Assembly (NCBI GenBank): GCA_028712605.1
Contig: JAQTPV010000017.1
Coordinates: 1 to 15,447, forward strand
Direction of reading: 5' to 3'
Length of the DNA stretch: 15,447 nt
Source: Minisyncoccota bacterium
GTDB lineage: Bacteria; Patescibacteriota; Minisyncoccia; Minisyncoccales; CG1-02-41-26
Below the pieces are notes generated by a model that made no database searches, was not told the origin of the DNA, and worked only from the letters and a program-made list of their open reading frames with translations. Shown piece after piece: positions 7,573 to 12,936 of this stretch. Within the stretch, counting starts at the first letter, position 1. Each line of letters starts with the position of its first letter. The translations under genes and the position numbers were made by a program.

Positions 7573-7601
7573 GTTCAGGTTTTGCTTTGTAAAATTTGAA
7601 C
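7573..7601 (+). repeat. Imperfect inverted repeat between pth and lepB
   Basis: Arms 7573-7583 (GTTCAGGTTTT) and 7591-7601 (AAAATTTGAAC) enclose a 7-base loop. As plus-strand RNA all 11 positions pair, two as G-U; as DNA or minus-strand RNA two positions mismatch. It lies just upstream of the lepB -35 box. It could be an intergenic repeat or operator-like element; no T-run follows, so it is not an obvious terminator. Confidence 0.3.
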
Positions 7602-7613
7602 TTTGCTACGGGG

Positions 7614-7642
7614 TTGCCTTGAGTAAAAATTCTTGTTATTAT
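7614..7642 (+). promoter_or_regulatory. Promoter of the lepB-hisS-HIT-rpsU-ybeY unit
   Basis: TTGCCT (7614-7619) is separated by exactly 17 bases from TATTAT (7637-7642), which also has the extended -10 dinucleotide TG (7634-7635). The expected transcription start near 7649 lies downstream of a possible TTG start at 7619 and upstream of the ATG at 7667. This favours the ATG as the lepB start. Confidence 0.55.
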
Positions 7643-7666
7643 GGATCAATCACAAAAAGGCATAAT

Positions 7667-8215
7667 ATGCGTCAATTTTTAGCTTTTGCTGGAGAAATCT
7701 TGAAAATAGTGCTTTTAGCGCTTATAATTGTTTTGCCCATCAGGTATTTCATTTTTCAGCCATTTATTGTCAAAGGGGCCTCTATGGAGCCTAATTTTCA
7801 TAATGGCGACTATTTAATTGTTGATGAGCTGACCTATCGGTTGAAAGAACCTCAAAGAGGAGAGGTAATAGTTTTTCGTTATCCCTTAGATCCTTCCGAA
7901 CGTTTTATTAAAAGGATTATTGGTTTGCCTACTGAAACTGTAGAAATTAAGGATGGCCAGATTTTTGTAACCGATAAATTTGGTACAGCCAAAACATTAG
8001 AGGAAAAATACCTAGAAGGAGTTGTACTTTTGGGCAGCGTTAAGCAAACCTTAGCCGACAATCAGTATTTTGTATTAGGCGATAATCGCTTGAATTCATC
8101 TGACTCTAGAAAGTGGGGGGCTGTGAGTAGAGACGAAATTATTGGCCGAGTACTCATTAGGGCTTGGCCGCCCACCAAGTTAGATTATTTTACAGCGCCA
8201 AGTTATCAATTTTAG
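7667..8215 (+). CDS. lepB: Signal peptidase I
   Basis: Membrane serine protease that removes signal peptides from secreted proteins. I chose ATG 7667 (182 residues) because the likely promoter lies over an upstream in-frame TTG (7619) and because AAAAGG sits 6 bases before this ATG, the only weak ribosome-binding-like sequence in the window. One N-terminal membrane helix (about 11-30) is followed by the catalytic domain. The Ser-Lys dyad is visible: S39 in GASMEPN and K82 in RFIKRIIGLP. The C-terminal signature GDNRLNSSDSRKWG is also present. It is a short, single-spanning Gram-positive-like type. First gene of a five-gene plus-strand cluster, 2 bases before hisS. Stop is TAG. Confidence 0.95.
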   Translation: MRQFLAFAGEILKIVLLALIIVLPIRYFIFQPFIVKGASMEPNFHNGDYLIVDELTYRLKEPQRGEVIVFRYPLDPSERFIKRIIGLPTETVEIKDGQIFVTDKFGTAKTLEEKYLEGVVLLGSVKQTLADNQYFVLGDNRLNSSDSRKWGAVSRDEIIGRVLIRAWPPTKLDYFTAPSYQF

Positions 8216-8217
8216 CT

Positions 8218-9504
8218 ATGAGCCTTAAATTTCAATCACCAACTGGCATGCATGATTTATTCCAAGAAGATTGGAATTATTTTGATAAAGTAAAAAAGAC
8301 TTGTCAAAACATGGCCGATTCTTACGAATTTGACCGCATTGAAACCCCAATCTTAGAAGACACGGCCATTTTTGAAAAAGGTACAGGCCTGAATACTGAT
8401 ATTGTGGAAAAGGAAATGTACAGTTTAACCTCCAGAGGTGGGGATAGATTGACGTTGAGGCCAGAGGGTACACCTGGTATTGTCCGTTCTTATATCCAGC
8501 ATGGTATGCAGAGCCTGTCTAAGCCCGTGAAGCTTTGGTATTTTGGCCCATTCTTTAGGCACGAGCGACCTCAAGCTGGCCGATTCCGTCAATTTTATCA
8601 GTTTGGCTTTGAAAGCCTCGGCGTGTCCGATCCTATCATTGACGCAGAAATTATTCAGATTTTTTATAATATTCTCAAGGACTTAGGGTTTAAAAACTTA
8701 TTAGTGGAAATTAACTCCATTGGCGATTCTCAATGCCGGGGGTATTTCAGAAAGTCCTTAATGAGTTATTTAAGGTCGCGTCAATCCGGGTTGTGTAGTG
8801 ACTGCAAGAGGAGAATTAAGAAAAATCCTTTAAGAATTTTAGATTGTAAAGAGGAGAAATGCCAGCGCATCAAGAAAGGCGCTCCTCAAATCGTTGATCA
8901 TTTATGCAAAGAATGCCACGATCACTTTAAGAATTTGCTAGAATATTTAGATGAGAAAGGGTTACCCTATAGTCTTAATCCTTACTTGGTCAGGGGTTTA
9001 GATTATTACACCAAAACTGTTTTTGAAATTTATGAGGATTCAGAAGAGGGCAAGCAAATTGGGGCATTAGCTGGCGGTGGTAGGTATGATGATTTAGTTA
9101 GGATGTTGGGCGGCAAGCCTACGCCAGCTTGTGGGGCAGCCTCCGGGGTGGAAAGAGTGGTAAACTTGTTGAAAGCGCGTTCTAAAAAAGCTGGCCTTAA
9201 GGCCAAAGAGAGAACCTCTGAAGTTTTTTTGGCCCAGGTTGGCGAGATTGCTAAGAAAAAATCTTTAAAGTTGTTTGAAGAGTTTCGGGAGGCTGGCATC
9301 AAAGTGGGAGAGGCCTTGCATAGGGATTCTCTGTCGGCCCAATTGAAGGCGGCCGATAAAATGGATGTGAAATATGTTTTGATTTTAGGGCAAAAAGAGG
9401 CTATTGATGATCAAATCATTATTAGGGAAATGAAAAGTGGCAATCAATACGTCACGGAGTTAAGCAAGGCGGTTCAGGAGATTAAGAAAAAAATTAAAAA
9501 GTAA
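8218..9504 (+). CDS. hisS: Histidyl-tRNA synthetase
   Basis: Class II aminoacyl-tRNA synthetase charging tRNA-His. From ATG 8218 it has 428 residues, normal for the bacterial enzyme. Visible motifs: the start FQSPTGMHDLF, motif 1 region around TLRPEGTPGIVRSYIQH (79-95), motif 2 FRHERPQAGRFRQF (113-126), the histidine-specific LVRGLDYYT (257-265) and motif 3 GAASGVERVV (306-315). Between them is an insertion with cysteines CSDC and CKEC (193-196, 230-233), typical of HisRS. The C-terminal anticodon-binding domain runs from about 330, ending in a lysine-rich tail. It begins 2 bases after the lepB stop, with no Shine-Dalgarno motif, so translation may be coupled to lepB. An upstream start inside lepB is possible but adds residues unlike any HisRS. 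Confidence 0.97.
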   Translation: MSLKFQSPTGMHDLFQEDWNYFDKVKKTCQNMADSYEFDRIETPILEDTAIFEKGTGLNTDIVEKEMYSLTSRGGDRLTLRPEGTPGIVRSYIQHGMQSLSKPVKLWYFGPFFRHERPQAGRFRQFYQFGFESLGVSDPIIDAEIIQIFYNILKDLGFKNLLVEINSIGDSQCRGYFRKSLMSYLRSRQSGLCSDCKRRIKKNPLRILDCKEEKCQRIKKGAPQIVDHLCKECHDHFKNLLEYLDEKGLPYSLNPYLVRGLDYYTKTVFEIYEDSEEGKQIGALAGGGRYDDLVRMLGGKPTPACGAASGVERVVNLLKARSKKAGLKAKERTSEVFLAQVGEIAKKKSLKLFEEFREAGIKVGEALHRDSLSAQLKAADKMDVKYVLILGQKEAIDDQIIIREMKSGNQYVTELSKAVQEIKKKIKK

Positions 9505-9506
9505 GT

Positions 9507-9836
9507 ATGGAAGATTGTATTTTCTGTAAGATTGTTAATAGAGAGCTACCTGGAGAGATTGTGTACGAGGATGATAGGGTTTTGGCCTTTTTAGATATCC
9601 ACCCTAAAGCCCCTATCCATTTATTACTGGTGCCTAAAAGCCACCTAGCCTCTATCCAGAATGAGGGGTCCGAGGATGTGGCTGGGGAATTGGTTTCAGC
9701 GGCTAAGCATATAGCCAAAGAAAAGGGTTTATCGTCTTATAAATTAGTTTTTAATGTAGGTCGAGAAGCCGGCCAGACAGTTAATCATTTACATTTGCAT
9801 TTACTATCAGGCGGGCCGTCAGAATTAACCATTTAA
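9507..9836 (+). CDS. HIT-family (HINT-like) nucleotide hydrolase
   Basis: Histidine-triad protein of 109 residues, the usual HINT size. HINT enzymes hydrolyse nucleoside phosphoramidates such as adenylated lysine; HisRS and other synthetases produce such adenylates, so the position next to hisS is suggestive but not proof of a link. The HIT motif is VNHLHLHLL (92-100) with H94, H96 and H98. CIFC (4-7) and H46 are likely zinc ligands seen in many bacterial HIT proteins. The N-terminal DCIFCKIVNRELP is a classic family start. Starts 2 bases after the hisS stop with no Shine-Dalgarno motif. Confident family call; the physiological substrate is not known. Confidence 0.94.
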   Translation: MEDCIFCKIVNRELPGEIVYEDDRVLAFLDIHPKAPIHLLLVPKSHLASIQNEGSEDVAGELVSAAKHIAKEKGLSSYKLVFNVGREAGQTVNHLHLHLLSGGPSELTI

Positions 9837-9840
9837 TAAC

Positions 9841-10056
9841 ATGCCATTAGCAGTTCAAAAACAAGGTAAAGAAACTTCGCAAAGCTTGATTCGTCGTTTT
9901 ACCCAAAAAATGAGAAAAAGCGGTATCGTGCTGGAGGTTAGGAAAAGGCAGTTTAAGCAGAAGCCTAAAAGCAGGCCCTTAACTAAGCTATCAGCCCTTA
10001 GAAGAATTACCAAAAAGCAGGAGTATTTAGAAAAGCAAAAGATGGGCAAGATATAG
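9841..10056 (+). CDS. rpsU: 30S ribosomal protein bS21
   Basis: Small, strongly basic protein of 71 residues; bS21 sits near the 3' end of 16S rRNA on the 30S platform. The family core is seen in SLIRRFTQKMRKSGIVLEVRKRQFKQKP (about 15-42), aligning with the usual RRF...SGxxxExRKRxFxxKP pattern, followed by a basic helix with LSALRR and a Lys-rich end. It is 4 bases after the HIT stop and 7 bases before ybeY, another ribosome-related gene. It is interesting here because bS21 helps to position or occlude the anti-Shine-Dalgarno region in some bacteria, and this window almost lacks such motifs. Stop is TAG. Confidence 0.88.
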   Translation: MPLAVQKQGKETSQSLIRRFTQKMRKSGIVLEVRKRQFKQKPKSRPLTKLSALRRITKKQEYLEKQKMGKI

Positions 10057-10063
10057 CCCCCTT

Positions 10064-10504
10064 ATGCTGACGATCAGGAATTTTACTAAGCGGATAATAA
10101 GCAGGCGGTTTATCTTAAAGATAAGTAAGTTTGTTTTAGCTCAAGAACAGATAGCAGCCGGGGGCTTTTCTTTAGTGGTTGTTGGCCAAAAACGGATGGC
10201 TGCTTTAAATAAGATGTATCGGCGTAAAAAGGGGCCAACTGATGTGCTAGCCTTTTCCGAAAGGGAGGCTTCATCCATCTTCCCACGTGTTAGTTTGGAT
10301 CAGGGTTTGGGTGAGATAGTGGTTTGCTTGGATATCATTAAGAAAAATTCTAAAAAATACGGGGTTTCCTTTCAAAGAGAGTTAGTTCGGATTGTAATTC
10401 ACGGGATTTTGCATTTAATAGGTTACGACCATGAAAGATCCAAAAAAGCAGCAGAGGAAATGAGTAAAAAAGAAAATAGTTATTTCCAGCAATTAATTAA
10501 TTAA
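10064..10504 (+). CDS. ybeY: Endoribonuclease YbeY
   Basis: Zinc-dependent RNase involved in 16S rRNA 3'-end maturation and ribosome quality control. The 146-residue protein contains the signature HGILHLIGYDHE (113-124), giving three zinc ligands H113, H117 and H123, and the upstream GPTDVLAFS (57-65) typical of the family. A GLGEIVVCLD segment (81-90) is also conserved. It follows rpsU by 7 bases and is the last gene of the lepB cluster. Having bS21 and YbeY side by side joins two factors acting near the 16S 3' end. No Shine-Dalgarno motif. Ends in TAA, followed by hairpin-forming sequence. Confidence 0.95.
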   Translation: MLTIRNFTKRIISRRFILKISKFVLAQEQIAAGGFSLVVVGQKRMAALNKMYRRKKGPTDVLAFSEREASSIFPRVSLDQGLGEIVVCLDIIKKNSKKYGVSFQRELVRIVIHGILHLIGYDHERSKKAAEEMSKKENSYFQQLIN

Positions 10505-10525
10505 CAATCAAAAATCAAAATGCGA

Positions 10526-10565
10526 AACAAAATACGATAATTACTTAACCTTGGGGTATTTTGTT
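10526..10565 (+). terminator. Long-loop hairpin after ybeY, possible terminator
   Basis: A perfect 10-bp inverted repeat, AACAAAATAC (10526-10535) and GTATTTTGTT (10556-10565), with a 20-base loop. It lies 21 bases after the ybeY stop, where the lepB cluster should end. The stem is AT-rich and no clean T-run follows, so termination is only a suggestion. Confidence 0.35.
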
Positions 10566-10572
10566 ATTTGTC

Positions 10573-10604
10573 TGCCTACTTCGTTTAGCGAAGCATTGCG
10601 GGCA
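10573..10604 (+). repeat. Small palindromic element upstream of ftsA
   Basis: CTTCG (10579-10583) and CGAAG (10589-10593) form a 5-bp stem with a 5-base loop, nested inside TGCC (10573-10576) and GGCA (10601-10604). It is more GC-rich than its surroundings, and such islands often prove to be dispersed intergenic repeats. It lies 19 bases before the ftsA ATG and may instead be part of the ftsA leader. No second copy is visible here. Confidence 0.3.
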
Positions 10605-10622
10605 AGTATTTTGAATTAACTA

Positions 10623-11885
10623 ATGAAGTCTTTTACTCTTTCTGCTTTTGACGTGGGCAGTTATTCTATTAAAGGCCTGGTGGCTAAAAAGAATTTTTCT
10701 TCAGGCGATATTCAAATATTGGCTCAAGCTGAAGTGGCTTGTTCTGGTATGAGAAATGGAGAGGTAGCTCGTCCCGAGAGGGTGGCTGAGTCGTTGCTGG
10801 CGGTTAAAGAAGAGCTGGGCAAAAAAGCCAATCTAAAAATCCGGGAGGCCATGTTTAATGTTAACGGGATGCACCTTTTTTCGGTGGCCTCACAGGGTTT
10901 AGTTTCAGTTTCTCGGGCTGACCAGAAGATTTCTTATGAGGATGTGCAGCGGGTGCTAAGGGCTGCTCAGGCCATTCATTTACCCTCCAATAAAGAGGTT
11001 TTGGATGTTTTACCGCAAGAATATATCATTGATAACGATGGCTCTGTAAAAAATCCTCTTGGCTTGAAAGGTATCCGCCTAGAGGTTCGAGCCCTACTTT
11101 TAGGTATTTTTTCACCAGTTTTGGAGAATTTAGAAAAAGCCTGTTCTTCAGCCGGTCTTGGTATTTTGGGCGGGCTTATCCCTTCGCCCCTGGCGGTCGC
11201 TCGATCGGTTTTATCTCAAGAACATAAGGAATTGGGTTGCTTAGTGATTGATTTGGGGGCTACCACCACTTCTGTTAGCGTTTTTGAACAGGGGGGTTTA
11301 AAAGATTTTGCTATTTTTCCTATTGGTTCAGCTCATATTACCAATGATATTGCCATTTGTTTGCGAACTGAAATTGCGACAGCTGAAGTTATTAAGAAGA
11401 AATACGGCACCCTTAAGTCCACGGCCATTAATAAAATTCTAAATAAGAAGCAAAAAGCCAAAGAGTCCTTTCACAACCAGGACGAAAACCCCCTAGAGGA
11501 AATTTTGGCTCAAGAACAAGAAATTTTGCCTTCATTTTCGCCCAAGCTTTTAAAAAATATTGTTGAGGATAGATTTAATCAGCTTTTTTTTGAAATTCAG
11601 AAGGCCGTGAAACGAATTAATGTGCAGCCCATGCCAGCAGGCGTTTTCTTTACTGGGGGTGGGTCGGCTATGCCGGGTTTGGTGGAGTTAGCTAAACAAA
11701 AGTTAAAATTACCCTGTCGATTGGGCTATCCGAAAGGAGTGATTGGTTGTGATGATCCTAAACTCGCCACTTGCCTGGGGCTCTTGTTACTTGGCTTTGA
11801 TGATTTAGAGGAAGAGAGGGAAATGCCAAGCAATGGGGGCTTTAAAGATAAGTTAAAAAGATTTTTCCGTATTTTCCTGCCATAA
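10623..11885 (+). CDS. ftsA: Cell division protein FtsA
   Basis: Actin-like ATPase that ties FtsZ filaments to the membrane and recruits division proteins. At 420 residues it has normal length. Visible ATPase elements are FDVGSYSIKG (9-18), VIDLGATTTSV (208-218) and FFTGGGSAMPG (342-352). The region from about 85 to 165, including VLPQEYIIDNDG, corresponds to the SHS2 (1C) domain of FtsA. The end, KDKLKRFFRIFLP (408-420), is a basic-hydrophobic amphipathic helix suited to membrane attachment. A charged insert around 270-305 (KKQKAKESF to EEILAQEQE) looks longer and more polar than usual. It starts after a hairpin-rich spacer with no Shine-Dalgarno motif, and 12 bases separate it from ftsZ. 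PilM is the main alternative, but the ftsZ neighbour and the C-terminal helix favour FtsA. Confidence 0.9.
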   Translation: MKSFTLSAFDVGSYSIKGLVAKKNFSSGDIQILAQAEVACSGMRNGEVARPERVAESLLAVKEELGKKANLKIREAMFNVNGMHLFSVASQGLVSVSRADQKISYEDVQRVLRAAQAIHLPSNKEVLDVLPQEYIIDNDGSVKNPLGLKGIRLEVRALLLGIFSPVLENLEKACSSAGLGILGGLIPSPLAVARSVLSQEHKELGCLVIDLGATTTSVSVFEQGGLKDFAIFPIGSAHITNDIAICLRTEIATAEVIKKKYGTLKSTAINKILNKKQKAKESFHNQDENPLEEILAQEQEILPSFSPKLLKNIVEDRFNQLFFEIQKAVKRINVQPMPAGVFFTGGGSAMPGLVELAKQKLKLPCRLGYPKGVIGCDDPKLATCLGLLLLGFDDLEEEREMPSNGGFKDKLKRFFRIFLP

Positions 11886-11897
11886 TTTTGAAATGAT

Positions 11898-12830
11898 ATG
11901 CCAAAGGTGCCTAAAATTAAAGTAGTGGGAATTGGTGGTTCGGGAGTTAATGCTGTTAACAGGATGCATAAAAGTGGCATTTTAGGAGTGGAGCTTGTGG
12001 CGGTGAACACTGATGTTCAGTCATTGAATGCTTCTGCTGCGGAGAAAAAAATTTTGATTGGAGAAAAAACTACTGGCGGACTGGGCTCTGGAATGGATGT
12101 TCGGGTTGGTGAAAAAGCTGCTAGAGAAAGCTACGAAACTTTAAAGCTGGCTTTAAACGGAGCGGAGATGGTTTTTTTAACTTGCGGGCTGGGAGGAGGC
12201 ACTGGCTCAAGTGGCATTCCCATCTTGGGCGAAATAGCCAAGCACTTAAGAGCTTTAACTGTAGCCATAGTGACTTTGCCATTTTCTTTTGAGGGAGCAG
12301 CCAGGAGGGCTATTGCCAATCAAGCCTTGAAAAAATTGCAGGATAATGTGGATAGTCTCTTAGTAATACCAAATGACAAGTTATTGCTTTTATCTGGGCC
12401 CAATACTACAGTGGAGCATGCTTTCTGGCTGGGCGATAGCGTTTTAAGAGAGGCCGTTAAGGGAATCGCCGATTTAATTTCACTCAATGGCATTATCAGT
12501 GTGAATTTAGCTGATTTGCGTAATCTTTTAGAGGATTCAGGAAAGGCTTTTTTAGGTATTGGTCAGGCCAAGGGCGAGAAAAGGGCTACCATTGCTGCTA
12601 ATATGGCCTTGAATTCACCGCTTTTAGATTTTGCCCTCCATGAAGCCCAGGGCATTTTATTAAATATTGCCGGTGGCGATGATTTATCGTTAGCTGAAGT
12701 GAACACTGCCGCTAGCTTTATCAAACAGCAGGCGCCTTCAACCGCTAAGATTATTTTTGGAGTTTCTGACGATCCGTCATTACCTAAAGGAGAGATTAAA
12801 ATTACAGTCATCGCTAGTGCTGGCAAGTAA
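11898..12830 (+). CDS. ftsZ: Divergent, tail-less FtsZ
   Basis: Tubulin-like GTPase that forms the division ring. The 310-residue protein has the N-terminal nucleotide-binding part GIGGSGVNAVNRM (11-23), NTDVQSL (37-43), the tubulin signature GLGGGTGSSG (97-106, usually GGGTGTG), PFSFEGAARR and VIPNDKLL (156-163). The C-terminal subdomain is complete to ITVIASAGK and then stops. There is no flexible linker and no conserved C-terminal peptide, which in other bacteria binds FtsA. In the T7 loop, the usual NVDFADVR reads SVNLADLR: positions equal to E. coli N207 and D209 are S201 and N203, while the D212 equivalent (D206) is kept. It is in the same orientation 12 bases after ftsA. It could be a lineage-specific FtsZ or a second paralogue. 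Stop is TAA. Confidence 0.9.
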   Translation: MPKVPKIKVVGIGGSGVNAVNRMHKSGILGVELVAVNTDVQSLNASAAEKKILIGEKTTGGLGSGMDVRVGEKAARESYETLKLALNGAEMVFLTCGLGGGTGSSGIPILGEIAKHLRALTVAIVTLPFSFEGAARRAIANQALKKLQDNVDSLLVIPNDKLLLLSGPNTTVEHAFWLGDSVLREAVKGIADLISLNGIISVNLADLRNLLEDSGKAFLGIGQAKGEKRATIAANMALNSPLLDFALHEAQGILLNIAGGDDLSLAEVNTAASFIKQQAPSTAKIIFGVSDDPSLPKGEIKITVIASAGK

Positions 12831-12836
12831 GCCGTA

Positions 12837-12866
12837 TTAAGTTGTTCTTAATTGTCTGTTTTTTTA
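12837..12866 (+). terminator. Weak terminator-like hairpin after ftsZ
   Basis: TTAAG (12837-12841) and CTTAA (12847-12851) form a 5-bp stem with a 5-base loop, followed by a T-rich stretch with a run of T residues near 12860-12866. It is 6 bases past the ftsZ stop. The stem is short and AT-rich, so confidence is low. Confidence 0.35.
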
Positions 12867-12879
12867 ATAATTTAACATC

Positions 12880-12909
12880 TTAACAATTTTGGTCGGAGGT
12901 TGTTAGTAT
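12880..12909 (+). promoter_or_regulatory. Possible promoter of nrdJ
   Basis: TTAACA (12880-12885, five of six consensus bases) is followed after 18 bases by TAGTAT (12904-12909, four of six). The start would be near 12916, giving about 20 bases of leader before the ATG at 12937. No clear NrdR-box pair or cobalamin riboswitch fits in this 106-base gap. Confidence 0.35.
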
Positions 12910-12936
12910 GTTAGCTTGTTAAAATTTTTTTGTTTT

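Noticed and set aside
7619..7666. Upstream TTG start extending lepB by 16 residues.
   Set aside because: The likely -10 box (7637-7642) lies inside this extension, and the added residues are unlike signal peptidase; ATG 7667 has a weak AAAAGG upstream.
8164..8217. Upstream start for hisS inside the lepB coding region.
   Set aside because: It would overlap lepB by about 50 bases and add residues not found in HisRS; ATG 8218 gives the typical start and a 2-base gap.
9030..9302. Minus-strand frame opposite hisS.
   Set aside because: It is antisense to the well-conserved HisRS motif 3 region and has no recognisable domain.
12895..12922. GGAGG followed by a 4-codon frame (MLAC, stop) upstream of nrdJ, resembling a leader peptide.
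   Set aside because: It overlaps the best promoter candidate, so it may not be transcribed, and a frame this short is easily produced by chance.
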